Positions 1 to 7,856 of a DNA stretch of 11,502 bases are shown here, piece by piece. Each line of letters starts with the position of its first letter. The stretch's first letter is position 1. The stretch is from Alectoria sarmentosa. Its lineage: Eukaryota; Ascomycota; Lecanoromycetes; Lecanorales; Parmeliaceae. The notes below the pieces were generated by a model. That model was not told where the DNA came from, ran no database searches, and saw only the letters and a program-made list of their open reading frames with translations. The DNA lies in assembly GCA_009733775.1 (NCBI GenBank), contig WOGZ01000617.1, forward strand, positions 1 to 11,502, in the 5' to 3' direction. Both the position numbers and the translations under genes were made by a program.

Positions 1-416
1 CTCCCCCGAGCGTAAAAAGAACAAGTATTATTGTAACTGTAGAGATCTTCCAAGCTTTCCACTACTGGGAAGCCCGTGCCCCCAGCACATATTTCCCTGA
101 AACTTTCATTATTGGAACACACAAGATATACTCTACATGATTATGAACAGGATGAGGCCCAATATTCTATCATGTCCTGCTGATGAGGTGGGTCGAGGGC
201 AATCTAGATAGTGATAATCAGATTCTTCTATCTAACTCCCGCTACAAAGTGTCCCGACGCATGCAACAAGGGATTGTGATGCCAATGGCGCTTTTCCGAG
301 ACCTACACTGCAGCCCAGGTGCTCCGACCGCCATGCATGCAGTAGTATTCCAAACCATACGTAAAACCCTCCAGCCCGGTCCTGACTCGGAGGCACCATG
401 ACCCGTTTTCGGAGGA
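1..416. other. 3' flank of the R3H-SUZ gene
   Basis: This stretch lies directly downstream of the stop codon (minus-strand TAG at 417-419) of the R3H-SUZ gene and probably contains its 3' untranslated region and terminator. Open frames here are short, have no recognisable motif, and lie in mixed-composition DNA. I see no second gene, RNA gene or repeat that I can support. Confidence 0.5.
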
Positions 417-2932
417 CTACATAGCCTGGGGATCAACACCTGGCATCGAATAAACCCCATTCTGAAAATTGGGCATTTGCTGTCCTCCATTCAATGGCTG
501 AACATTCACGTTGAATTGATTGTTCATCGGAAGAGAGTGTTGAACCTCGGGCATACTTGGCACCTCTGGAGGCGGTGGCTTTGGAGGCAAGTGAGACGGG
601 GTACCCCATTTCGAAAGCGAGCTTTGTACTGGCGAATGTGTAGCATTCAACTGTGTTGAGATTTTTCGTGTACCGTAGGCTTTAGGCTCTTGACTAAAGG
701 TGTAGGACCCAGATACTGACATCAAAGGCCCTTGGTGGTAGGGCGACGATTGTTGAGTATATGGCGAGTATTGATTTCCGTTATGATTCTGTGTCGAAGG
801 ATTGGAAGTGTTCCCATGTTGAGCAGTCTGCGGTGAAACAGAGCCCCCGTTGGGCACAAAAGGTCGAGTTTGCGGGTTGAAAGCTTGGCTCTTATAGCTG
901 CCTGGTAATGGATGCTGCGCTCTTGCACCCTGCATACCAGGTTGCAAGGGTAATTGCCCATACTGGTAAGGCACTGATGCTACGCCGGCCATTAAATTCG
1001 GACTTTGCACAGGTGAGGGGAAAAATGGCTGCAGATCTCTTTGTTGCGGATAGGGGTAAGAGTAGCTGTTCTGAGACCACTGTTGATCGGACAGCTGCGA
1101 CTGCGCTCGAGAAAATTGAGCGTGGTTGCTAATTGCTGGCGAAGACATTACTGGAGACGATTGACCCATACCAACGCCTTGCTGCATCGACGGATAGTAT
1201 TGAGATGAGAGCTGTTGATTGAAGGTCCCCGCATTGGCGTTTGCGGTTTGCACCTCGTATCCATTTAGCATGGGAATTTGACTTGTCATAGCTGGAAAAC
1301 CTTGTGGGGCTGACATTGGATTGTATCCCTGTTGATAGCCTTGCTGCAACATGGCCGCACCTACCGCCCCGGCCTGGCCTAAAATACTCCCTTGCTGCGT
1401 GGTATAAGGGCTGTAATAAGCCGGTGAGGCTGCGGTCTGATCATAGGTCGTTACAGGATACTGCAGGGAAGGATAATAAGCGTTGAATTGGGACCGTGCT
1501 TCAAAATCGTCATCGTTGTTCTTGTGCTTTTTCTTCTTCTTCTCATTCCTCGAGCTAGTGCGTGAAACTTCATTTAGGGCTTCGTTGCTATCAACAATTT
1601 CACTCTCCGGTCCGAATATTCGTTCCCGTGTCTCCTTGTATTTAGCTTCACGTTCTTCCCTCGTCATAGCTGATTTGTCTTTGGCAAGGTTTGAGTCAGT
1701 TGGAGATGCTACACCCGTACCTCGTTGGCTATCGTCGCCATTTTCCGAACCAGCTTTAGAAGGGGCCATCGAGCCATCTGCGGTATTGGCACCAGACTCG
1801 GTGATTTGACCATTCCTGCCTACACATGCGCGACGCATGATTTTCATGGTCGGTTGAGAAGAGGATTGGGCATCCGTAGGAACCGGAGCTTTAGGGGTAA
1901 GAGCGCTCAAGGGTGGTGGGCTTGAAAGATGTAAGCATATGATACATCAGTTGGTATAATGAATACATACACTCGACAATAAGGTGTTCTATACAATCGT
2001 ACAGAGCTTACAGCATTGTCAACAAAATGTGTCAATGCATAATAATCTGCCAGCTTATGAGCTAGCAGACGGCAAAAAGAATTACAAGGAGGCAAATCGA
2101 TCATCGATTCTCTGAGATGAATGTCAGCGTTCTCTTTCAAAGTATTCGTGGCCAAAGCTTACTGTGAATCTCTGACAAATGTGATTACTTCTTGCTCGAG
2201 GCGTAGAAGAAACAAACGATCTTTGGGAGATTCGAGGGCTTCTAATAGTTTCTCGTCGGGTTCCTGATACTTGTAGTCAATTAAAGGCCCACTGGGAGCG
2301 ATGGTTTGAGGACGAGGCAGATTGACAGGTGCTGGCAAAGCTGATATAAGGGGAGAGCGCGTCATCTGCGGCCCTTCCTCCTCTATTCCTGCGATGATTT
2401 TCCGAGCGACAGGATGCATTCGGTGAGAACCCGAGCCAATGCTCTCGGTAATCTCGTAGAATTGATCTCGAAATGCTCTGCTCCCAGCTTCCGAACCAAC
2501 TCGCGAATTCTGCGCACCAGACGCAGGTCCAGAACCATAATCCTCATCCTCAGCAGCTTTGACACTGGCACTATCATCCGGCTGAAGCGATTCCTTTTCG
2601 TCTAGCGCAAATGTAGTGCCAGAAGTGGTGCTTTTGCTGTCAAGGCTTGCGGGCTTGGTGGACGACGACAAGATTTGAGTCTGATTATCATCCAACCTGA
2701 GACCTGCTCGGCTGATATTACTCTTCTGCTGGTCGTTCAGGGCGTGAAAGACCAGTGGAGATTCTTTGACGGTAAGTCGTGACATCGGACTCTGAAGTTC
2801 CCGGTGTAATTGAGATGCCACAGGGCTTTCAACTTTTGAAGCCTGGCTTGAACGGGTTAGGGACGATGCTTTCGATGGCCTCTCATTTTCTCGGCCTACG
2901 ATTAATGGTCCATGATGGATAGGAGGAGCCAT
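417..2932 (-). CDS. R3H and SUZ domain RNA-binding protein, 804 aa, three exons
   Basis: The coding exons are 2163-2932, 1971-2111 and 417-1920 on the minus strand; they total 2415 nt and give 804 residues. Intron 1 (2112-2162, 51 nt) has a GTAAGC donor, a GCTGAC branch site and a CTCAG acceptor. Intron 2 (1921-1970, 50 nt) has a GTATGT donor and a CAAG acceptor. Splicing joins the R3H domain (about residues 237-300) across both introns: a helix with RLFLLRLEQEVITF, then DLPPCNSFCRLLAHKLADYY with the R-x3-H signature at Arg271/His275, then VRLYRTPYCR. A SUZ domain follows (about 329-408), from MKIMRR to MTREEREAKYKETRERIFGP. Next are a lysine run (about 433-437) and a Gln/Asn/Pro/Ser/Tyr-rich, prion-like tail to the end. 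The R3H-SUZ-Q-rich order matches animal R3HDM1/2 and Drosophila Encore and fungal R3H proteins, which bind single-stranded nucleic acid, usually mRNA in the cytoplasm. The mRNA role is inferred from the family. The start ATG is the first in the frame and has a GCGATGG context. An upstream untranslated exon is possible. Confidence 0.9.
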
Positions 2933-3874
2933 CGCTGCAATCTGTGAGGTGGAGGTCAGCTGGCGATTCTGGCGGTGCGGAGGTGCTGCAATGAAGGGTC
3001 ACAAGGAGGGTCACAAACGCTCGCAAAGGATGGCTTGGACACACTCGTGTTGGTGATGTGTGTTGCCATATCACCCACGAATGGTAATGAAGGATGCAGA
3101 GCCAGGAACCGTCCTTTCGTCGAACCCAAGTAAAGGAGTGTAAAAGTTGGATTTTTTAGAATGCAAGACGTCAAGGAGGAAGTGGCATATCAAAAGGGTC
3201 GAAGGGTATCGAAAAGTGTTCCTTTGGCATTATGAAAGCCCGCCATGTAGTCTGACCGAGCGTCCCAAGACAGTGCGCCCTCGATGCTGTGCTAGAGTTT
3301 GCCTCGTGGGAACGGACAAAGGAAGCGGACCGTTGTGAGGTACAGCCACCCCAAGGCTCTCGCCCCACTATTTGATTGAAGCAGCCTTTTCACCAAGGCG
3401 TTGACCAAATTCCTGTGCAAATAGCCGTTTAGAGAATCTGGACAGTTTACTGCGTTGGACTTTCAGCGACAGGCTGGGTGAAGATGGTGTGCTTTTGCAG
3501 GAAAATGGAAGCGGAGGAGGCTTAGAATTTCAGTAGTGGGATGTTATTTTCCCACTAGGCGTGCCAAGACACCAAGCCTTGGCACAATTAAATATACATT
3601 ACTTTAAGGTATTTTATTCCGAGCATGCGTTTTATATCCAGATATTTGGTTACAAACACAACAGTCTCTCATCTTGACCATAAAGTACCAGCAGTCTACT
3701 TGTCTCTCACACACTTTGGACTCCGTGTCACCAGACTCAAACCTTTATATTATTGCATCCTCCAACACTTGTATCAACTCGCTAGATACCCTTGGCCTGA
3801 CTCACCTACAGCAATATCGATATCTGCTCTTTTGGGAAATCAGGCACCTAGAATCTATACTTCACTCTAGCTCA
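2933..3874. promoter_or_regulatory. Divergent intergenic region between the R3H-SUZ and zinc-knuckle genes
   Basis: The two flanking genes point away from each other, so both promoters and 5' leaders must lie in these ~940 bases. On the minus strand just before the R3H ATG, a branch-like GCTGAC (2955-2960) followed by CACAG (2942-2946) suggests the acceptor of an intron in the 5' leader; I could not identify its donor. A direct repeat GGGTCACAA occurs at 2996-3004 and 3008-3016. A strong inverted repeat lies at 3561-3585, followed by an AT stretch with a TATA-like ATTAAATATACATT at about 3588-3601. Small open frames here show no conserved motif and I do not call them genes. Confidence 0.5.
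3561..3585. repeat. Perfect 8-bp inverted repeat with 9-nt spacer
   Basis: GTGCCAAG at 3561-3568 is matched by its exact reverse complement CTTGGCAC at 3578-3585. A second, overlapping palindrome, CCAAG-C-CTTGG, sits at 3572-3582. It lies about 290 bases upstream of the zinc-knuckle start codon and just before a TATA-like stretch, a position that suits a dimeric transcription-factor site. The factor is unknown. Confidence 0.55.
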
Positions 3875-5080
3875 ATGAACCGCTTCCGCAGGCCAACTTT
3901 CGCTCAGTCTTCCAAAGCCACCGCACAGACGCTTTGCCAGAAATGTCTCAAAAAAGATAAGTTCCTTCATCCCAGGCCTGCGTTCCAAGTCTGATTGTCA
4001 ACCACGGCACTACAGTTATGAGTGCAAAGCCCCGGCCCAGGATAGGCCTTATACCTCAAGGCCTTCAAGGACCCAGCAACTAGTGAATCCAAAGCTGATA
4101 CCAAAATTGACCAGCGACACTCCTAACGGTTTGTTGCGGAAGTACGTATCGCTTTGAAAGAGAGGCCAGCTACCAGGCTGATTGAGACTAGGAAGGGCGT
4201 TGCGGATGAGGTTCTTGCAAAAAGGGAAGAAGAACGGGGTCGCAAGCGTAAAGCAAACGCTGATGAGCATATGAACGGATCCAAAAAGCGTTCTAGGTCC
4301 AACTCATCGTACTCATCAAACTCCGTGTCAACTATATCCACCAATCTCTCCCGCTCCTCGTCCCCCAAGCTTGCAGGCTTACGTCATACCGGTCAGAGCC
4401 AAGTCTTCTCTAATCTCGAGGTAGATCGTAAGCGAAGACGCAGTCGAAGTTCTTCAATATCATACACCTCAGACTCCTCATATGGCAGGCGAAGGAAAGA
4501 CCGCCTCCGAGAAACAGGCGGTGATGGTCATGCTAGGAAAGGGCCAAGCGAACGTGACGCTGGTCAACCATTGGCCCCTGAATGCAAGCAAACAGAGCAT
4601 ACAAGGTCCAGGTCCATGTCTTATGGCTCACACTCGTCAACGGATAAGAGGCGGAAGAAATCCTCGCATAGCGAGACTCGGGGGAAAAGGCGTCGACATT
4701 CATCCAGAAGTCCTGTGGATCGTGGAAGAGACAGGGACTTCAATAGCAACAGAGGCAGTCGACGGACGAGGAGCCCTAGCGAGAGCAGGGACAGAAGTGA
4801 AGTCATCAGAAACAGGAAGTCCATGACGCCTGGCCTCCCTGCGAGACACAATTCGAGGCAGGACGACGTCTCCCAATGGCCAGAACATCGTTCAAGCGTT
4901 GATCTTCGCCATAGCTACTCGAACGACAACGATCGATATGGAAGCAGTGCTCGAGATCGAAACGAGAACATTAGTGGCACCAGGGCACCACCAAAAGCCC
5001 TTTCTCAGAGGAAGGAAAGGAGCTTGAGTCCCTTCAGCAAACGACTAAAAATAACTCAGGCCATGAACATGGGACATTGA
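3875..5080 (+). CDS. CCHC zinc-knuckle, RS-rich protein (ZCCHC10 / zf-CCHC_3 type), 368 aa
   Basis: The proposed exons are 3875-3956, 4006-4141 and 4192-5080, together 1107 nt for 368 residues. The N-terminus carries a single zinc knuckle of the pattern C-x2-C-x4-H-x4-C, with ligands Cys21, Cys24, His29 and Cys34 (CQKCLKKGHYSYEC). It is followed by RPYTSRPSRTQQL, a block also typical of ZCCHC10-like proteins, and by a basic helix (ADEVLAKREEERGRKRK). From about residue 104 to the end the chain is Ser/Arg/Lys-rich with many RS dipeptides, which suggests a nuclear, probably phosphorylated protein linked to RNA processing; that role is inference. Intron 2 (4142-4191, 50 nt) is ordinary: GTACGT donor, GCTGAT branch, CTAG acceptor. 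Intron 1 has no good GT-AG solution that keeps the zinc ligand and is described separately. The frame is open upstream to an ATG at 3674, but family members begin close to the knuckle, so I chose 3875. Confidence 0.87.
3957..4005 (+). other. Candidate AT-AC intron (49 nt) in the zinc-knuckle gene
   Basis: The intron would begin ATAAGTTCCTT and end CAACCAC. Removing it joins AAA AAA G to GG CAC TAC AGT and rebuilds KKGHYSYEC, the exact zinc-knuckle spacing. The ATAAGT start matches the known minor class of U2-type AT-AC introns rather than the U12 consensus ATATCC. A branch-like TCTGATT has its A at 3994, 11 bases before the end. The only frame-preserving GT-AG choice I found (3961-4015, donor GTTCCT, acceptor CTACAG) yields KKDNYEC and deletes the histidine ligand. 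Without splicing, a TGA stop occurs at 3992-3994. Confidence 0.65.
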
Positions 5081-5370
5081 TATTTAGCGACGGCGCTCAG
5101 AAAGCCCATGAGGCATATGGATATCGGTTTTCTTGAAAAGCATTGCAATTGGAATAGACTTTCATCGCAGATACAACCAGTATCCGGAAGCCAAAGACCG
5201 TGGTCATTCCAAGTCATGTTCTTTAGACTGAACCTAAGTGCCGTTCATCCGATGAACTCGCACTGAAACGCAGCTCAAATTAATGAGTCCGTCCCGTATT
5301 CCTCACCTTCACAGCACATGTGGGGTCTTCCGAGATTGGGAGAGGAATCTTCAACCCTTTCCAGTGCTAC

Positions 5371-6009
5371 CTAGGCAAGCTCAGCATCCTCTTCCCTCTC
5401 CCTCCTCTTTTCTTCTGCCTCTTCTTTCTCTCTCAATCCAACGCTCTCTACCAGCTCCGACCCTCCCATCCCCACACTCTCCCCATGCTGTCGGTCTCCC
5501 ACACCTCCATTACTCGTCTCCCATTCCTTCCTCTTCTGGTCCTCAACCCTTTCCCGCACCAGCCTCGCAATCGCATTCTCTGTCCTCGCATTCAACACCT
5601 CCATTTTCCTCTCCACATCGCGTTTCAAATCCCAGTTTGGCTTCTTAGGCTGTAGCGTGAAAAGATCAATCGGCTTTTCCTCTTTGTGCTCTCTCTCCTC
5701 CTTTGCCCTCGTCTCTAATGCTATCGCCGCTGCACGGTCTTCCAGCGTTTCTTGGTCGGCGTTGGGGGCAGATTCGAAGCCCAGTTTTGGACCCCTGGTT
5801 TCGTGATCATAATTGCGACCGGAGAGGTACTGGGTGGTGGGATTTGCAATAGATGTTGGGGATGCTTCTGGGGGTATCGAGGGGGGGACCTCCGAATCGG
5901 CTGGGTCTTCTAAGTCTGTGGGAGGTTGTTTACGTTTCAGGGATTTCAACTTTGCAAGGCGCGCTTTGCGTTCTGTGGCTGCTGCGTCGAGGGATGCATG
6001 AGAAGCCAT
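5371..6009 (-). CDS. cwf18: Spliceosomal protein Cwf18 (CCDC12 family), 212 aa, intronless
   Basis: The product belongs to the Cwf18 family, a subunit of the spliceosome associated with the NineTeen/Cdc5 complex and human CCDC12, acting in the nucleus in pre-mRNA splicing. Visible landmarks are a basic N-terminal helix (TERKARLAKLKSLKRK, residues 12-27), the conserved SGRNYDHETRGPKLGFE segment (63-79), an acidic/basic helical stretch (EDRAAAIALETRAKEEREHK), and the family hallmark LQPKKPNWDLKRDVERKM (119-136) followed by a helix ending RLVRERVEDQKRKEWE. The C-terminus has a glycine-containing linker (about 168-192) and a Glu/Lys/Arg-rich tail (192-212); such tails vary among fungi. Length is near the family norm and no splice signals are needed. 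The gene converges on the zinc-knuckle gene, with 290 bases between the two stops. That gap shows no further gene. Start and stop are unambiguous in this frame. Confidence 0.93.
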   Translation of the reverse strand: MASHASLDAAATERKARLAKLKSLKRKQPPTDLEDPADSEVPPSIPPEASPTSIANPTTQYLSGRNYDHETRGPKLGFESAPNADQETLEDRAAAIALETRAKEEREHKEEKPIDLFTLQPKKPNWDLKRDVERKMEVLNARTENAIARLVRERVEDQKRKEWETSNGGVGDRQHGESVGMGGSELVESVGLREKEEAEEKRREREEDAELA

Positions 6010-6258
6010 AATCGTGCACTCGAGGCACCGTGGGATCGAATAAGCACTTTGGCTTTTAGCTAGTGGAGGAGGGCATTTTCATCGAGAGAAAGGCTCGCAG
6101 AAGCATCAATACCCAGTAGATTGAGTGATTTGGCGGAGCTTTCTCTGTGTGTCCCTCGGTCTGTCTTTTAGAGCCAAAGGTGTAAAGTTAGGTACGAAAT
6201 ATTCATTCATTTACTTGAAATCTAACTTTGACTCTTTCAGGTTTCACCAAATTACCAG

Positions 6259-6266
6259 TCACGTGA
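6259..6266. promoter_or_regulatory. TCACGTGA palindrome (E-box / Cbf1-like site)
   Basis: An exact 8-bp palindrome with a CACGTG core lies 250 bases upstream of the cwf18 start codon. This is the classic binding sequence of bHLH factors of the Cbf1/USF type and is common in fungal promoters. The assignment rests only on sequence and position. Confidence 0.45.
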
Positions 6267-6309
6267 TCGGAATAAGTACCTACCTTAGCGACCCAAGCGT
6301 AAGACTTAG

Positions 6310-6342
6310 TACCGTAGCTGTACCGTAACACTACCGTAACAA
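6310..6342. repeat. Three tandem copies of an 11-bp unit
   Basis: TACCGTA occurs at 6310, 6321 and 6332, at exact 11-bp spacing. The units are TACCGTAGCTG, TACCGTAACAC and TACCGTAACAA. The triplicate directly abuts the left edge of the AT-rich, repeat-like segment. It could be a small minisatellite or a cluster of factor sites spaced by about one helical turn. Confidence 0.6.
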
Positions 6343-6578
6343 ATATATAACGGTCTCAAACAAAATAGCTGCCCATAGGCGGTCACAAAAATTAAACGTT
6401 ATTATTTATAATCGTTTTTTATAGACGATATTTTTCATCGATGATACGGAAGCATGATTAGTAAGCTGTAATTTTCATTTAATGTCGAAATAACGTCGGA
6501 ACCGAGGGTGATCTCGAGTAAAGTAAGAATGGAAGTTGTCCTAACCCCTACTGTACCACCTCACACCTCCACATCAAT

Positions 6579-6618
6579 CATTCACATACAAAATATCGAG
6601 CGCAAGATATTGTGAATG
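6579..6618. repeat. Imperfect 13-bp stem-loop with one bulge
   Basis: CATTCAC (6579-6585) pairs with GTGAATG (6612-6618), and AATATC (6592-6597) pairs with GATATT (6606-6611). The left arm has a 6-nt bulge (6586-6591) and the loop is 8 nt (6598-6605). It lies near the middle of the possible MITE-like segment. Confidence 0.5.
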
Positions 6619-6837
6619 TCACCTACGCGAGAAAATCATTCAAATCGCTCATTTTTGCTATCAAATTCTTAAAGCGTTGATGTTTTTCGACATATAAGAC
6701 TTTCGAGCATGAACTTGACATGTTTGACAACTTTAAAAATAAATATATGTTTTTATAAATAATCGTATATATTATTGAGACGAATGTGCGAAAAACCGTT
6801 CAACTATCGTTATTTAATTATAACGGATTATGATATA

Positions 6838-6869
6838 TAACCTAACACACATTCAACAATAATAGGTTA
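6838..6869. repeat. Perfect 7-bp inverted repeat near the right end of the AT-rich segment
   Basis: TAACCTA at 6838-6844 is matched by TAGGTTA at 6863-6869 with an 18-nt spacer. It sits just inside the right-hand ACCGCCTAT arm. Next to it, AACCGC (6881-6886) and GCGGTT (6893-6898) form a further 6-bp hairpin that includes that arm. Confidence 0.4.
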
Positions 6870-6919
6870 CATTACCAAGAAACCGCCTATTAGCGGTTAT
6901 TATTTGGAATACCAGCTAG

Positions 6920-6974
6920 ATACAGTTGTCGCAAACCATAGCCCTCCGCTAAGGTACTCTTCCGACAGCTGTAT
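6920..6974. repeat. 12-bp inverted repeat with one mismatch, TA-flanked
   Basis: ATACAGTTGTCG at 6920-6931 and CGACAGCTGTAT at 6963-6974 are reverse complements at 11 of 12 positions, separated by 31 bases of normal composition. Both outer ends read TA-CAG / CTG-TA, as in the ends of small TA-duplicating elements, but 55 bases is very short for an element. A structured RNA or a protein-binding site is equally possible. Confidence 0.5.
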
Positions 6975-7043
6975 TATTATTACTTGCAAACTTACTCTCA
7001 GGAGTCTTTGAACTTACAAGCTCCGTCGCCATCTCAATCGGAT

Positions 7044-7059
7044 GTAGTACTTGTACTAC
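7044..7059. repeat. Near-perfect 16-bp palindrome
   Basis: GTAGTAC (7044-7050) and GTACTAC (7053-7059) are exact reverse complements around a central TT. The site is about 230-250 bases upstream of the mic12 start codon and could be a binding site for a dimeric regulator. No factor can be named from the sequence. Confidence 0.5.
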
Positions 7060-7292
7060 TGCTATAGTCACATTTTATTGTATACTAAGATTTGGTGGCA
7101 GCGTTGATATTGAGCACCGCAGAAGCGTTATCTTTGAACCTTGGCACTTGTACTGTAATTACATTGGTACACGTATTGAGTCTATTGACTATGTAGATAT
7201 CCTGTTTTTACTTTACCTTTTTTACCTACAACATACCGAGGTAATAACACTTGACCACACGACGCGCGTATCAGCTACATTGTTTATCAAGA

Positions 7293-7673
7293 ATGGGTTT
7301 CACCACCAATCTCTTCTCCGGCTTCACCCTCACCTCTACCACCCTCTATCTATCTCTCCTCTACCACCAACGCGCCCGTTTCCATCAAGCCGCCCTCCTA
7401 CACCAACAAGCCCTTCTTCTCAACTCGCTAAGCGATTCTGAAGTCGCGAGCGAACTCGCAACGATAGCAGATGCCAATTACAGTGGGGGACTGAGGGAAG
7501 GTATCAAGCCCTATAGGGTAGAGAAAGCGTTCTGGACGGAGCGGTGGAAGGACGGATGGAACAAGGAGGTTGAAGGGGCCGTCAGATACGTGCAAGGAAT
7601 TAGATGGCGGACTGTCAGGGAAGGGATAGAGGGGAGAGCGAGAGAGTGGAGGGAGGGGAATAGGAGGCTTTGA
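7293..7673 (+). CDS. mic12: MICOS complex subunit MIC12 (AIM5 family), 126 aa
   Basis: The product resembles fungal Mic12/Aim5, a small inner-membrane subunit of the mitochondrial MICOS complex that helps form cristae junctions. The N-terminus (MGFTTNLFSGFTLTSTTLYLSLLYH) is a single membrane segment without a cleavable presequence. It is followed by RARFHQAALLHQQALLLNSL (residues 28-45), a typical segment of the family, then a short variable linker, and a C-terminal amphipathic helix with ERWKDGWNKEVEGAVRYVQ (83-101) and WRTVREGIEGRAREW. The length fits filamentous-fungal members. I chose the ATG at 7293 because it lies directly before the MGFT start seen in the family; the frame is open a little further upstream without conserved content. 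No intron is needed. The gene diverges from cwf18 across 1.28 kb. Similarity is by recognition only; a profile search was not run. Confidence 0.84.
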   Translation: MGFTTNLFSGFTLTSTTLYLSLLYHQRARFHQAALLHQQALLLNSLSDSEVASELATIADANYSGGLREGIKPYRVEKAFWTERWKDGWNKEVEGAVRYVQGIRWRTVREGIEGRAREWREGNRRL

Positions 7674-7856
7674 GCGGGCTTGGGAGTCTCTGTGAAGGGT
7701 ATGGCGAAAGATCACGCTTCTGTGGATACATTGGTTACCGCTCAGGGGCTCCTGATGCTGCTTGATGAAGATCTCGATTGATTTGAGTTGCCGAGATCCT
7801 AAAACACGAACGGCAAAAACTGGCATCGAAAAGGGATTTAGAACCTCGTTTTAATT

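Larger units (their letters stand above)
6375..6890. mobile_element. Possible degraded terminal-inverted-repeat element (MITE-like), ~0.5 kb
   Basis: ATAGGCGGT at 6375-6383 is matched by its exact reverse complement ACCGCCTAT at 6882-6890, which would give TA-flanked ends GGCGGT...ACCGCC of a Tc1/mariner-like layout. Just outside, CAAATATATAACGGT (6340-6354) loosely resembles the reverse complement of 6892-6906, hinting that the inverted ends may be longer and interrupted. The interior is AT-rich with many CpG, like RIP-degraded repeats, and has no coding capacity. The arms are short, so chance cannot be excluded. Confidence 0.35.
6010..7292. other. Divergent intergenic region of cwf18 and mic12 with embedded AT-rich repeat-like DNA
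   Basis: Both flanking genes start at its edges, so it contains two promoters. The part next to cwf18 (6010 to about 6300) is of normal composition. From about 6310 to 6870 it becomes AT-rich with many CpG, the same flavour as the block at the right end of the window, and it is full of inverted repeats, listed individually. About 6900-7290 returns towards normal composition. I see no open frame with a recognisable motif. Confidence 0.55.

Noticed and set aside
477..1925. Plus-strand open frames opposite the R3H-SUZ gene
   Set aside because: They are antisense to a clearly coding minus-strand exon, show no family motif, and their frames change repeatedly.
2956..3368. Short minus- and plus-strand frames in the R3H/zinc-knuckle intergenic region
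   Set aside because: Fewer than 75 codons, no recognisable domain, and no consistent splice partners.
3625..3874. Upstream extension of the zinc-knuckle frame to the ATG at 3674
   Set aside because: The added residues are unlike the family, whose members begin within a few residues of M-x-R-F and the knuckle.
3961..4015. GT-AG version of the first intron in the zinc-knuckle gene
   Set aside because: Frame is kept, but the donor is poor and the product loses the histidine ligand and the conserved GHYS. It is kept only as an alternative to test.
4482..4826. Second plus-strand frame inside the zinc-knuckle gene
   Set aside because: It is a shadow of the RS-rich exon in another frame, without motif support.
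5283..5655. Plus-strand Pro/Ser/Leu-rich frames over cwf18
   Set aside because: They are the antisense of the Glu/Lys/Arg-rich Cwf18 C-terminus; the apparent composition is a by-product.
7428..7826. 132-codon minus-strand frame over mic12
   Set aside because: It is antisense to the MIC12 coding region, has no motif, and its openness follows from the purine-rich mic12 3' end.
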